A DNA stretch of 64,000 nt from an uncultured Oscillospiraceae bacterium (GCA_902492455.1 CABULH010000008.1:62001-126000), one strand, 5' to 3'; counted from the first letter of the stretch, positions 16,243-26,345 are shown. Notes: a model not told the origin generated them from the sequence alone. Made by a program: numbers and translations.

Positions 16243-17751
16243 ATGGGGATCTTTTATAAGCCGAAGGATGGGGTGTGCGCGGATTTTATTCCCTATTATA
16301 ATCCGCGAAGCGGAACCTTCGAGCTCTACTATCTGCACGATTACCGGGATATGGCCCATATGGGAGAAGGCTGTCCTTGGTATCGTCTCACCACCACCGA
16401 CTTTGTTCATTTTGGAGAAGACGGTGAAATTCTTCCCCGGGGGGGCAGGGAGGAACAGGACCTGTTTGTTTACACCGGCTGCGTGGTGGAAAAGGATGAC
16501 CTGTATCATATCTTTTACACCGGGCATAATCATTATCTCATTGAGAAGGGCGGCCGAGGCGAGGCGGTGATGCATGCCGTCAGCACGGACGGCGTGCATT
16601 GGACCAAAAAGCCGGAGGATACCTTCTTCGCGCCGGAGGAAGCGCCCATTGAGAAAAACGATTGGCGGGACCCCTTTGTGTTCTTTAATGAAGAAGAGGG
16701 CCGGTATTGGATGCTGCTGTGTACCCGGAAGCTGGAAGGCCCCTCCCGCCGCCGCGGCGCCACCGGTTTGCTGGTATCCGAAGATCTAAAGGATTGGACC
16801 TACACTGGCAGCTTGTGGGATCCCACCATCTGCTGGTGCCCGGAATGCCCGGATATCTTCCAGTGGGAAGGAACCTGGTACCTGCTGTATTCCACCTACT
16901 GCGAAACAGAAGGGATGCGGACCTTCTACCGCATGGCCGATTCTCCCCGGGGCCCCTGGCGCAATCCGGGGGACAATGTACTGGAAAGCCGGGCCTTTTA
17001 CGCCGGCAAAACCGCATCCGACGGTAAGAACCGTTATATTTTCGGCTGGAATCCCACCAAAGAGGGAGAAGCGGACAAAGGGACCGTTCAGTGGGGCGGT
17101 CATCTGGTGGTACATAAACTGATCCGCTACGCGGATGGCCGTTTGGGTACCGCCGTGCCGGAGCAGCTGGAGGCATGCTACACGCAAAGCATTCCGCTGG
17201 ACCTGCGGCCGGGGATCGGCTGCAAAAGCCCTGAAATCGATGCGCAGAGCTGCACCGCCGGCAGTGCGTCGGGTTTCGCCGCCGTCACTGCCGGGGAGAT
17301 ACCGCGGCAATGCCAGATCACCTTTGATATCCGGATGAAGAGCGGCACCGACGCCGCGGGCGTGATGCTTCACGCCACCGATGGGCTGGAAAAGGGGTAT
17401 TATCTGCGGCTGGAACGCGGCGGTCGGATGGTGTTTGATTCCACCGACCGCTGGTGTGAGCATCCGGAAATGAGCCGCCGGATCGGTTGTACCGACGATA
17501 CGGTGCATCATGTCCGGATTCTGCTGGACGACACCGTGTTCCTGGCCTACCTGGACAATGAGATCGCCTTATCCGCGAGAATGTACGATATCAACGGCAG
17601 CGGATTGGCCTTCTTTGCGCTGGACGGCGAAGCGTCCTTTTCGGATATCCGGGTTTCTCCCTACCAAAACGCCGAGGACATCATCCAATCCGCTGAGTTG
17701 CAGGAGGAGGCGACAGTATGGCAAGCCGTCAAGCCGCGGGAAGCCGTATAA
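16243..17751 (+). CDS. GH32-like glycoside hydrolase, cytoplasmic
   Basis: The 502-residue protein has a five-bladed-propeller GH32/clan-J pattern: the nucleophile block near the N-terminus (DFIPYYN, D14), FYTGHNH, the RDP motif in WRDPFVFF (D143) and the EC motif in CPECPDIF (E201, general acid). A C-terminal beta-sandwich from about 360 contains GVMLHA and LERGGRMVFDS. It lacks a signal peptide, so it works on imported sugars. GH32 usually hydrolyses beta-fructosides, but relatives with altered first motifs have other substrates, and the usual WMNDPNG form is absent here. Ribosome-binding site AGAAGGA precedes the ATG. First gene of the operon; its end overlaps the permease start by 34 bases. 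Confidence 0.82.
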   Translation: MGIFYKPKDGVCADFIPYYNPRSGTFELYYLHDYRDMAHMGEGCPWYRLTTTDFVHFGEDGEILPRGGREEQDLFVYTGCVVEKDDLYHIFYTGHNHYLIEKGGRGEAVMHAVSTDGVHWTKKPEDTFFAPEEAPIEKNDWRDPFVFFNEEEGRYWMLLCTRKLEGPSRRRGATGLLVSEDLKDWTYTGSLWDPTICWCPECPDIFQWEGTWYLLYSTYCETEGMRTFYRMADSPRGPWRNPGDNVLESRAFYAGKTASDGKNRYIFGWNPTKEGEADKGTVQWGGHLVVHKLIRYADGRLGTAVPEQLEACYTQSIPLDLRPGIGCKSPEIDAQSCTAGSASGFAAVTAGEIPRQCQITFDIRMKSGTDAAGVMLHATDGLEKGYYLRLERGGRMVFDSTDRWCEHPEMSRRIGCTDDTVHHVRILLDDTVFLAYLDNEIALSARMYDINGSGLAFFALDGEASFSDIRVSPYQNAEDIIQSAELQEEATVWQAVKPREAV

Positions 17752-18668
17752 AGACGGACCGGTCGGGCATGAGCATCCGTAAGCGCCTGCTGCGGGACTG
17801 GCGGCTGTATGTGCTGCTGCTGCCGGCGCTGGTCTGGCTCATTATTTTCTGCTATGTTCCCATGTACGGCATTCTCATTGCCTTTAAAGATTACCGGGGC
17901 GACCTGGGGGTATTCTGGAGCGAATGGGTGGGATTCAAATATTTCCGGATGTTTTTTGAATCCAACATCTTCAAAACGGTTATGGTCAATACCCTGCGTG
18001 TCAGCATTTTCTCCCTGTTGATCGGCTTTCCCGTCCCCATCCTGTTCGCCCTTCTGGTCAATCGTCTGAACAGCCAGCGGTTCAAGCGGACGGTGCAGAT
18101 GGTCACCTATATGCCCAACTTCATCTCGGTGGTGGTCATCGTCAGCATGCTGAACATCTTTTTCGCTCCCAACGGCATGGCAAATGTTATCGCCAAAATG
18201 TTCGGCGCCCAGAGTACCATTACCTATACCCAGCCGGATCACTTTCTCTCTATTCTGATTGGCTCCAATATCTGGCAAAGCATGGGCTTCGGCGCCATTG
18301 TCTATGTGGCGGCCCTGTCCTCGGTGAGTCCGGAGCTATATGAAGCGGCCCGCATCGACGGCGCTACCACCCTGAAAACCATCTGGCATATTGATTTTCC
18401 CTGCATCCTGCCCACGGTGATCATGATGCTGATCCTCAATGTGGGCAGCCTGATGTCGGTGGGACATGAAAAGATCCTGCTGATGCAAAGCGGCATGAAC
18501 ATCATGTCCAGCGAAATCATCTCCACCTATGTGTACAAGATCGGCCTGATGAGCTCGCAGTATAGCTACGCCACCGCCATTGGCCTGTTCAATTCGGTGA
18601 TTAACTTTATCCTGCTGATCGTTACCAACTTCATCGCCAAGAAAACCGCCGATATCGGCTTGTTTTGA
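17718..18668 (+). CDS. Sugar ABC transporter permease (LplB/YtcP-partner type)
   Basis: This 316-residue binding-protein-dependent permease has six predicted membrane segments, starting with VLLLPALVWLIIFCYVPMYG. The cytoplasmic EAA loop reads YEAARIDGATTLKTIWHI. It would form a heterodimer with the next permease to import an oligosaccharide captured by the lipoprotein at 19611. GGAGGAGG precedes the ATG within the end of the GH32-like gene. No ATPase gene is present in the operon; such transporters commonly borrow a shared MsmK-type ATPase encoded elsewhere. Confidence 0.93.
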   Translation: MASRQAAGSRIKTDRSGMSIRKRLLRDWRLYVLLLPALVWLIIFCYVPMYGILIAFKDYRGDLGVFWSEWVGFKYFRMFFESNIFKTVMVNTLRVSIFSLLIGFPVPILFALLVNRLNSQRFKRTVQMVTYMPNFISVVVIVSMLNIFFAPNGMANVIAKMFGAQSTITYTQPDHFLSILIGSNIWQSMGFGAIVYVAALSSVSPELYEAARIDGATTLKTIWHIDFPCILPTVIMMLILNVGSLMSVGHEKILLMQSGMNIMSSEIISTYVYKIGLMSSQYSYATAIGLFNSVINFILLIVTNFIAKKTADIGLF

Positions 18669-18683
18669 GAGGAGGGAATCGCC

Positions 18684-19595
18684 ATGATAGCTGGGAAACG
18701 CTCAAAGACGCTGATCCGTGATTCCCTTCCGGACCGTATCTTCAACATCTTCAATATCACCCTGATGACGATTATCATGGTGGTGATTATCTATCCCATG
18801 TATTTCATTGTGCTGGCCTCCTTCTCCAATCCCGATACGGTGGCCAGCGGACAGCTGATGTTCTGGCCCAAGGAGCTGTATCTGGACGGCTATAAGAAGA
18901 TCTTCGATTACGATCCCCTGTGGAATGGCTACCGCAACACCATTTTTTACACCATTCTGGGCACCGTGATCAACCTGGCGGTGACCATTCCCGCCGCCTA
19001 TGCCCTTTCTAGGAAGAATTTACTGGGCCGCAAGTGGATCACCCTGCTGTTTGTTTTCACCATGTTTTTCGGCGGGGGCATGGTGCCCTCCTATATTCTG
19101 GTGAAGCAGCTGCATATCTACAACACCATTTGGGCCATGCTGCTTCCCGGAGCGGCTTCGGTGTGGAACATCATCGTCTGCCGCACCTTCATGCAGACCA
19201 ATATCCCGGAAGAACTCCACGACGCGGCGCTGATCGACGGATGCAACGAATTTCAGTTCTTTTTCCGGATCGTGCTGGCGCTGTCCAAGGCCATCCTCGC
19301 CGTCATGGCTCTTTTCTATGCCATGGGGCACTGGAATAATTATTTCGGCGCGCTGATCTATCTGGACAACAAGGATTTGCATCCCCTGCAGCTGGTCCTG
19401 CGGGATCTGCTGGTGCAGAACCAGATCGGCTTTGAAATCGGCAGCAGCATCACCTCCATCGCTGAACGCGCCCGGCTGGCCGAACAGATGAAATACGGGG
19501 TTATCATCGTTTCCTCTCTCCCCATGATCGCCATTTTCCCCTTTATCCAGAAATACTTTGAAAAAGGTATTATGATTGGCAGCTTAAAAGGTTAA
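18684..19595 (+). CDS. Sugar ABC transporter permease (LplC/YtcP type)
   Basis: A 303-residue inner-membrane permease with six hydrophobic segments and the EAA loop ELHDAALIDGCNEFQFFFRI. It begins 15 bases after the first permease, behind GAGAGGAGG, and is followed by the solute-binding lipoprotein. Family members of this type serve complex-carbohydrate uptake in Firmicutes (CUT1). Confidence 0.93.
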   Translation: MIAGKRSKTLIRDSLPDRIFNIFNITLMTIIMVVIIYPMYFIVLASFSNPDTVASGQLMFWPKELYLDGYKKIFDYDPLWNGYRNTIFYTILGTVINLAVTIPAAYALSRKNLLGRKWITLLFVFTMFFGGGMVPSYILVKQLHIYNTIWAMLLPGAASVWNIIVCRTFMQTNIPEELHDAALIDGCNEFQFFFRIVLALSKAILAVMALFYAMGHWNNYFGALIYLDNKDLHPLQLVLRDLLVQNQIGFEIGSSITSIAERARLAEQMKYGVIIVSSLPMIAIFPFIQKYFEKGIMIGSLKG

Positions 19596-19610
19596 AAGGA
19601 GGTTGCAACC

Positions 19611-21302
19611 ATGAAAATGCGCATTTTGTCCCTGGCTTTGGCCGCCGCACTGCTGGCTGGAGGCCTGACGGGCTGCAAAAAGCCTGAAACCGGCGGTGAA
19701 ATCATCACCAACGACAAATCCGAGCTGGAGAAAATCATGAATCTCACCGGCCTGCCCATTGCCAAAGAGCCCGGCGGCATCACCCTGAAGGTGTTCGTGG
19801 GCACCAATCCCAATGCCACCGATCCCAAGGACATGCGGTGGACCAAGGAGGTGGAGGAGGCCACCGGCATCAAGATCGAGTGGATGTGGTACTCCGAAAC
19901 CGCCGCCGCGGAAAAGGTTCGGCTGATGCTCAAGGGCGGCGATGATCTGCCCGATATTTTCATGAACTCCATCAACCGCTATGAGGTGGTGGAATACGCC
20001 CGGGAAAACGTCTTCCGTCCGGTGGATGATCTCATCGACGAGTGGATGCCCAACCTGCAGGCCGTTTATGAGAAGCGTCCGGAATATAAAAAGGCCGCCG
20101 TGGCCCCCGATGGAAAGATGTACGGCTTCCCCTATGTGGAGGAGATGTACGGTCTGGGCCTCTCCCCCGGCCCCATCTATATCTACAAACCCTGGCTGGA
20201 TAAGCTGAATCTTTCCATGCCCCAGACGCTGGACGAGTTCAGGCACTATCTGGAGCTGGTACGGGACAACGATATGAACGAAAACGGTCAGGATGATGAG
20301 ATTCCCTTCACCTTCCAGGTGGGCGGCTGGGACTCCTATGAAGGCTATCACCAGATCATTTCCTGCTTCGGCATCAACGATATGTATAACCACATGACCG
20401 TGGTGGACGGCAAGGTGGTAAACACCACCACCCTGCCCGAGTTCAAGCTGGGCATTGATTACGTCAACAAGATGTACAAGGACAACCTCATTGATGAGGA
20501 CGCCTTTATGCCCGCTCTTTCCGGCGATCCCCGTTCCCGGATTATCGGCAAGCTCAATGACAAAACAGTGACCATCGGCGCGGTGCAGCTGTTCGACCTG
20601 ATGGGGGAAATCCCCTCCAGTGAGCAGCGCCGCAGCGAATATGTGGCCCTGCCCCGGCTCACCGGCCCCAACGGCGGCAAGCAGGGTATCCGCTACAACG
20701 ATTCCGAGCTGAAATCTGTCACCCGCTGCGTCATCACCACCAAATGCAAATATCCGGAAGCCGCCGCCCGCTGGATCGATTACTGCTATGATCCGGAGCA
20801 GTCGGTCTACCTCAATTGGGGAACCGAGGGCTACGTGTATGAAAAAGACGACAAGGGCGTGCTCCGCTGGGATTTGGACGAGGACGGTCAGCCCAATCTC
20901 AAGGAAGGCTACGAAAGCATGGCGGATATGCGCTGGGCCAGCACGCCGGTATCCGGCGGCCTGGCGATTCTCACCGATTACTACGACACGGTAGTGGAAT
21001 ATCCCTTGGATGCCCAAATGATCATCAAAGGCCAGCGGGAAGCGGGGCTGGAGGAGATTCTGAAGGACCGGGAATATCTGCCCCCGCTGTGGATGACCAC
21101 CGAAGAGATCGAGAAGCTGGCGCAGATGGAAACCTATGTCAATAATCTGGTGAATTCCAGCGTGACGAAATGGCTGATGGAGGGCGGCGTCAACGAGGAT
21201 TGGGACGCTTACCAGCAATCTCTCAAGGACGCCCGCATCGACGAAGTGATGGCCGTTTACCAGGCGGCTTATGACCGATATAAAGCGACGATGAATGGAT
21301 AA
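19611..21302 (+). CDS. Extracellular solute-binding lipoprotein (LplA-like, CUT1 family)
   Basis: The 563-residue protein has a lipoprotein signal ending LTGC (C22 lipidated) and the large, two-lobed architecture of LplA-type binding proteins. A segment with DNDMNENGQDDEIPFTF resembles the calcium-binding loop common in this family. It captures the glycan outside the membrane and hands it to the permeases at 17718 and 18684. AAAAGGAGG lies just before the ATG. Confidence 0.93.
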   Translation: MKMRILSLALAAALLAGGLTGCKKPETGGEIITNDKSELEKIMNLTGLPIAKEPGGITLKVFVGTNPNATDPKDMRWTKEVEEATGIKIEWMWYSETAAAEKVRLMLKGGDDLPDIFMNSINRYEVVEYARENVFRPVDDLIDEWMPNLQAVYEKRPEYKKAAVAPDGKMYGFPYVEEMYGLGLSPGPIYIYKPWLDKLNLSMPQTLDEFRHYLELVRDNDMNENGQDDEIPFTFQVGGWDSYEGYHQIISCFGINDMYNHMTVVDGKVVNTTTLPEFKLGIDYVNKMYKDNLIDEDAFMPALSGDPRSRIIGKLNDKTVTIGAVQLFDLMGEIPSSEQRRSEYVALPRLTGPNGGKQGIRYNDSELKSVTRCVITTKCKYPEAAARWIDYCYDPEQSVYLNWGTEGYVYEKDDKGVLRWDLDEDGQPNLKEGYESMADMRWASTPVSGGLAILTDYYDTVVEYPLDAQMIIKGQREAGLEEILKDREYLPPLWMTTEEIEKLAQMETYVNNLVNSSVTKWLMEGGVNEDWDAYQQSLKDARIDEVMAVYQAAYDRYKATMNG

Positions 21303-21351
21303 CCCTTCCCGATAAAAAAGTTATTTCAATCATGAAGAAGGGCGGAAGAGA

Positions 21352-24300
21352 ATGAAGCGATTGATGTGGCAAGGCCTGTCCATGGCGGTCACCGCCGCGC
21401 TGGCCGTCACCCTGCTGGCCTCCTGTAACCCCAAGAATCCCGACAGTTCTGCGCCTGGGGACGTCTCCGGCTCCGGGAGCGAGCCTTCCGGTTCGGGCGC
21501 CTCCATCGGCACCACGGCTGGGGTCAGCTATGCCGAGGACGGGCTGTTGGTTTACCCGTATGGACGGATTTCCATGCCGGTGACCGGTGACCGGGATCTG
21601 GTGGGGCTGCAGAATGCCCAGAAGAAATCCGTGTGGAATAAGGATGGCAGCGAGAGCAGCACCTTTCAAGAGAACACGGCCGATATCCGGCATCAATGGG
21701 AAAGCGGCGAGGCGGTGGACACCAAGGTCACCGCTACCGACGACGGCTGCCTGACCGTTAAGCAGACGGCCCACAGCGAAAACGGCGTATCCAGTGTATC
21801 CTTCAGCATCACAGTGCCCAATCGGTACGACCTGATCCTGCCTATCTGGGGCGGGGTGCGGTTGACTGCCGAGCAGCCGGATATCGATTTGAAGTTTACC
21901 CGCCTGACCTATCCGGATATCTGGCAGGCGCAGATGTTTTTGATTCAGGGAACCAACGGCGGCCTGCTGGTGTACGCGCAGGATGACGCCAGCCAGTTTA
22001 AGGCGCTGAATGTCCACAACGACGATGAAAATTTCTATCTCACCATCGAAACCATCCCCCAGGCTCCCTTTGATCAGTACAAAGAATTTGAGACGGTGGA
22101 ATGGAAGATGGTTCCCTACAAGGGCGATTGGCAGGAGGGAGCGGCTCTCTACCGGGAATACGCCGACAAGCTCTTCGATCTTCCCGCCATCCAGGCTAAA
22201 AAGCCGGAATGGGCCTCTCAGATTCAGCTGGCGGTGCTCACCGATATCGAGGATGAACCCATGCTGGCGGAGCTGGCGAAAAAGGTCGATCCCAAGAAAA
22301 CCCTGCTGATTGTGCCCGGCTGGCGCAAAGCGGAATACGACACCGCCTATCCCGATTACACCCCCAAAGAGGGGATCAAGGAAAAAATCAAGTACGCCCA
22401 AGGGCTGGGCTACCGGGTGGCTGTGCATTTCAACTTCTTGGGCGCTGCTTTGGATTCCCCCGAGTATACCGGCAAACTCAAGGACGCACATTCTCTGGAT
22501 GCCTTCACCAAGGAGCCCATTATCGAAAGCTACGACGCTTTCGGCAAAACCTTCGCCTTCTCTCAGCTGAATCCCGCCTCCACTGCCTGGCAGGAGGTGC
22601 TGGTGGAAAAAGCCAAGGAAACGGTGAAGGAGCTGGGCGTGGACGGCATCCATCTGGATCAGTCACTGCTTTGCTTCAACGATGGCCGGGGGCTGGTAAA
22701 CGGCATGACCTCCATGCAGGGCACCATCGCCATGCAGAAGGCGCTGGCGGAGGCTCTGCCCGGCATCGCCTTCAGCGGCGAGGGCATCAACGAACTGAAC
22801 ATGCAGTATTCCTCCTGGCTGCAGGTGCATGTGTACGGTCTGGACAGCGACGCGCAGACCTGGGACGACAGCCGCTTCAACCAGATTTGTCCCCTCACCA
22901 CCGTTCTCTACGGCGACTATACCTCCCTGTATCATTATCCCGCCATGCCCACCACCGAGCCGGAACAGTATTACCAGGCCTGGTACCGGGCGGGCAACTG
23001 GCGTACCGGCCATATCCCCACCCTGATGCGGATCAACGCGGCTCAGGTAAGCAATCCCAATCAGACCATGGAGCTGGTGCTCAAGGAAGCCAAATGGTAT
23101 CAGGACAACCAGCCCAAGATCAATAAGGACGCCTGGGAGGAGGACGTGATGCTGTCCCTGAAATGCCAGGACGGCACCATCGCGGAATACCGTCGGGATA
23201 CGCTGGGCGAGGTCTTTATCCCAGACGCGTCCAAGCCGGACAACGCTATGAACCGCTTCATCACCGGGGTGGTCAACGCTAAGCTGCCCGGCACCATCCA
23301 GGGCTGGAAGATTTTTGATAAGGATTTCCTGCGGGGGCTGAATCCTCTGGAAAGCTATCTGTATGATGAGACGCCCCGAAAGCTTACTGTTTCTCACATC
23401 GATACCATTCCCGAAAACCTTACCGTCCGGGATTTTACCGAGCGGGATGCATATACGGCCATCTCCCTGAAGGAGATTGAGGATACCTCCAAAATCGTCA
23501 CCGATTTTATGCGGTTCAACGGCCCCATTCGGGCGGGTGAAGTGCTTAACAGCGGCGATTCTCACGCTGTGGACGGCGAATTCAACTCCATGAATGCCTT
23601 TTGGTACACGCTGGACGCCCAGGGTCAGGCGCGGCATCTGGGGGATCGGTTCCTGATGCATCCGCCCTGGAAGGATGAAGGCGCGGGCATCGGCTATACC
23701 TATATGGAATTTGACGTACCTCTTCAGGAGGTGGGCAACGCGATCTTTGAGGCCGGGGTACAGATGGCCTCTGCCGAAAATGCCCGGGTCAGCGACGGCG
23801 TGGTCTTCAAATTCTTTATCTGGGAAAAGGGCGACGACAGCAAAACCGGCATGGTGACCCAGGAGCTTCATGCTAAAACCGCTTCTCCTCTGCCGGTGTC
23901 GTTGGATATCGCCAAATTTGAGGGCAAGACGGTCACCATCCGTATCGAGGCACATCCTTATGAAACGGTGAGCAACGATTCCGCGGTGGTGGTCTCGCCC
24001 AAGGTTATCCAGCGCAAGGCTTCCACTGATCGTTCGGTCACCTATACCGTTACGTCGGATAAGGCGGTGCAGACGCTGCTTTCGGCCAGCGGCAAGGCGA
24101 CCATGAAATCTCTGGGCGGCAGCCGATATGAGATTACCGCCAACCTCAGCGATACGGTTTATCTGGTGCACAGCAAAACCGCCGCGCAGCTGCCTGCCGA
24201 CCTTACCATGCTGCCCTTCAGTTCCTCCTGGGTGTATAGCAGCGGGGATGTCACCTCCCCCTCCTCCGACCTGGTGCCCGCAATACAGGTGGCGGAAGTC

Positions 24301-24645
24301 AAGGGAGAGCTGCGGCAGGGGATTTTTGCCCATCCGCCCGCCGAGGGCCGGTGCGAAATTCATTATCTGCTGACGCTGCCGTCCTCCGGTGAGGTTGTCT
24401 TTACCGGCGCTGTGGGACTGAAAAAGGGCTCTGACGATTCCAACGGCGTAACCTTTGGCATTGAGGCCAACGGAAAAAGCCTGTGGAGCAAAAAAGTCAC
24501 CGGCAATCAGTCCTTCCAGGAATTTTCAGTTTCCCTGAAGGGATATGCCGGGCAGACGGTGCTGCTGACCCTTACCACCGACGCCGGCGGCAGCAACGCC
24601 TATGACCTGGCGTTCTGGGGTGATCCTTATCTGGATATGCACTGA
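21352..24645 (+). CDS. DUF6259-like lipoprotein, candidate extracellular glycoside hydrolase with C-terminal NPCBM-like region
   Basis: The 1097-residue protein has a lipobox LLASC (C25) and a Ser/Gly-rich linker. Residues about 60-640 match the cytoplasmic protein at 6054-7733; candidate catalytic residues are D436 (HLDQSL) and E477 (SGEG). After about 700 come beta-rich regions; the last about 130 residues, with GIFAHPP, FTGAVGLKKGSDDSNGVTFGI and DLAFWGDPYL, resemble NPCBM-type sugar-binding modules, and a similar but longer segment lies near 760-880. It would attack a polymer at the cell surface and feed the importer. The reaction is not known; function is inferred from context and conserved acidic residues. 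Confidence 0.65.
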   Translation: MKRLMWQGLSMAVTAALAVTLLASCNPKNPDSSAPGDVSGSGSEPSGSGASIGTTAGVSYAEDGLLVYPYGRISMPVTGDRDLVGLQNAQKKSVWNKDGSESSTFQENTADIRHQWESGEAVDTKVTATDDGCLTVKQTAHSENGVSSVSFSITVPNRYDLILPIWGGVRLTAEQPDIDLKFTRLTYPDIWQAQMFLIQGTNGGLLVYAQDDASQFKALNVHNDDENFYLTIETIPQAPFDQYKEFETVEWKMVPYKGDWQEGAALYREYADKLFDLPAIQAKKPEWASQIQLAVLTDIEDEPMLAELAKKVDPKKTLLIVPGWRKAEYDTAYPDYTPKEGIKEKIKYAQGLGYRVAVHFNFLGAALDSPEYTGKLKDAHSLDAFTKEPIIESYDAFGKTFAFSQLNPASTAWQEVLVEKAKETVKELGVDGIHLDQSLLCFNDGRGLVNGMTSMQGTIAMQKALAEALPGIAFSGEGINELNMQYSSWLQVHVYGLDSDAQTWDDSRFNQICPLTTVLYGDYTSLYHYPAMPTTEPEQYYQAWYRAGNWRTGHIPTLMRINAAQVSNPNQTMELVLKEAKWYQDNQPKINKDAWEEDVMLSLKCQDGTIAEYRRDTLGEVFIPDASKPDNAMNRFITGVVNAKLPGTIQGWKIFDKDFLRGLNPLESYLYDETPRKLTVSHIDTIPENLTVRDFTERDAYTAISLKEIEDTSKIVTDFMRFNGPIRAGEVLNSGDSHAVDGEFNSMNAFWYTLDAQGQARHLGDRFLMHPPWKDEGAGIGYTYMEFDVPLQEVGNAIFEAGVQMASAENARVSDGVVFKFFIWEKGDDSKTGMVTQELHAKTASPLPVSLDIAKFEGKTVTIRIEAHPYETVSNDSAVVVSPKVIQRKASTDRSVTYTVTSDKAVQTLLSASGKATMKSLGGSRYEITANLSDTVYLVHSKTAAQLPADLTMLPFSSSWVYSSGDVTSPSSDLVPAIQVAEVKGELRQGIFAHPPAEGRCEIHYLLTLPSSGEVVFTGAVGLKKGSDDSNGVTFGIEANGKSLWSKKVTGNQSFQEFSVSLKGYAGQTVLLTLTTDAGGSNAYDLAFWGDPYLDMH

Positions 24646-24669
24646 ATAATCGGCTGATCATACCGATGC

Positions 24670-24696
24670 GGCGGACCATCCACAGGGTGGCCCGCC
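24670..24696 (+). terminator. Hairpin between the DUF6259-like and second GH32-like genes
   Basis: GGCGGACCA and TGGCCCGCC pair with one mismatch; followed by GTTCCTT. It may reduce rather than stop transcription into the next gene. Confidence 0.4.
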
Positions 24697-24722
24697 GTTC
24701 CTTATAAAGGAGAGAAACGAAG

Positions 24723-26345
24723 ATGATATCTTACGGGAAACGGATGTCGGCAGTCGGCTTGTTGGCGGCGCTGCTCCTGGGAACGGCGGGCTGCGGTTCA
24801 CCGGCTGAACCGGCAAGTGCAAATTCGTCTGGTACCGGCGGAACCACGGTGTCCTCCACTTCTGCTTCCACCGTTTCATCCCCATGCTCCACTGCCCTTA
24901 TCCCGTTGCCCGCCGGGACGGAGAAACGGCCGGAGTCCTCTTCCCCTATGGGAACGTCGGCGGATTCTGCCGGCGGCGGCACCACCCTGACCCAGCGGCC
25001 GGAGCTGGAAAAGGGAAGCCCTCTGCATGTCACAGGTGCGGATCATCCGGTGGGAGACGTGCATCCTCTTTACAATGAGGGGGATAAGACCTGGTATATG
25101 TTTTATTTGGTGAACCATAACGGCGGATATGAACCCCGGCTGATGACCTCTGCCGATATGGTGACCTGGACACCGCGATCCATCGCCTTCGCTGGTGGCG
25201 CGCCGCTCCAGACCTATTATATCCTGGGGGTGGTGCCCAGCGGCGGGCTGTTTTACAGCTATTTCGGCAACGGCTATACCATGCAGAGTTCGAAAAGCAG
25301 TGATCTGCTGCATTGGGAATACTCCCGCGGCACCAATATTCCCAATTCTCAGATCACCTATCCCGGCGGCTCCCGGGATCCTTATGTGTTTTATGATGCG
25401 GATACGGATGTCTACCGCTGTATCAGCACGGCTTACCGTACCCATGATGGAATGGGAATCGGCCAGGGGATGGATGTTTCTCTGGCTGTCAGCAGCACCG
25501 CATCCGCTGATCTGACCACCTGGCAGTGGGATCAGCGGGATCTGCTGCGATTCCCGGAGGGAAAGAAAGGCGAGCCGGAATGCGCCCAGGCGGTTCAGAT
25601 CGGCGGACGCTGGTATCTCACCGCTGCCATGCTCCATCGTACCAATACCGTGGGACGACTGTCCTATTGGACAGGGGATGCGGTGAAAGGTATTCTGGAA
25701 GTGGATTGGCAGAAAAAAGAGGAGCGCAGTCTGGATGGGGAAAATCTCTGCGCTCCTCAGCTGGCGGCGGCAAACGGTAGGCAATATATGTGGGGCTGGA
25801 TCCCCTCCAAAGCCTTCGGCGGCTCCTGGGGAGGTCACATCAGCCTGGCCCGGGAGGTGTATGGGCTGGCGGATGGAACTCTGGCCGTCCGTCTGGCGGA
25901 GCCGGTATCCCGGCAAATCCGGGGACGGCTGATGGAGCGGGAGGCGGGGATTGCGTTGACCTCTTCCGCTTCCTGTACGCTGAAAAACCGATACGACCGG
26001 GTGGATCTGGAAATCGACGTATCCGCTTTGGAAGGCGAGCTGGTGATTTCTCTGGGACGCCAATCGGTGGTAATCGACCGGGAAAAGGGCAGGGTTCAGT
26101 GCCGGCAGGGAGATGGGGACGGAAAGGTGTACGCCTCCGCCCCGTTGGTTCGGAATCTCGACGGCGGCTGTGTTGTCCGTGTTCTCGCAGAAGAGGATAT
26201 TTTGGAAGTGTTTGTGGATGACCATACCAGCCTCTGCGCCAGAGTAACGGAGAAAATGGACCAGGCATCGGTGAAGATTGGGGCTCGGGGAAAGGCGGAA
26301 GTGACCCTGAGCGCTTATCGTCTCAAGTATCGGGAGGAAATATAG
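24723..26345 (+). CDS. GH32-like lipoprotein, candidate extracellular glycosidase
   Basis: The 540-residue protein has a lipobox ending GTAGC (C24), a Ser/Thr-rich linker to about 90, and a GH32/clan-J propeller: HPVGDVHPLYN (D112, nucleophile position), GSRDPYVFYD (D219 in the RDP motif) and GEPECAQAV (E286 in the EC motif). The C-terminal beta-sandwich follows the block WGGHISLAREV, also present in the cytoplasmic homologue at 16243. This gives the operon an outside and an inside enzyme of the same family. The substrate is uncertain because the first motif is not the canonical fructosidase form. Confidence 0.8.
   Translation: MISYGKRMSAVGLLAALLLGTAGCGSPAEPASANSSGTGGTTVSSTSASTVSSPCSTALIPLPAGTEKRPESSSPMGTSADSAGGGTTLTQRPELEKGSPLHVTGADHPVGDVHPLYNEGDKTWYMFYLVNHNGGYEPRLMTSADMVTWTPRSIAFAGGAPLQTYYILGVVPSGGLFYSYFGNGYTMQSSKSSDLLHWEYSRGTNIPNSQITYPGGSRDPYVFYDADTDVYRCISTAYRTHDGMGIGQGMDVSLAVSSTASADLTTWQWDQRDLLRFPEGKKGEPECAQAVQIGGRWYLTAAMLHRTNTVGRLSYWTGDAVKGILEVDWQKKEERSLDGENLCAPQLAAANGRQYMWGWIPSKAFGGSWGGHISLAREVYGLADGTLAVRLAEPVSRQIRGRLMEREAGIALTSSASCTLKNRYDRVDLEIDVSALEGELVISLGRQSVVIDREKGRVQCRQGDGDGKVYASAPLVRNLDGGCVVRVLAEEDILEVFVDDHTSLCARVTEKMDQASVKIGARGKAEVTLSAYRLKYREEI

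Noticed and set aside
19584..21218. 544-codon minus-strand frame opposite the solute-binding protein
   Set aside because: Shadow of a GC-rich gene; lacks motifs and start signals.
22663..24363. 566-codon minus-strand frame opposite the DUF6259-like lipoprotein
   Set aside because: Same reason; the plus-strand frame has lipobox and homologous blocks.
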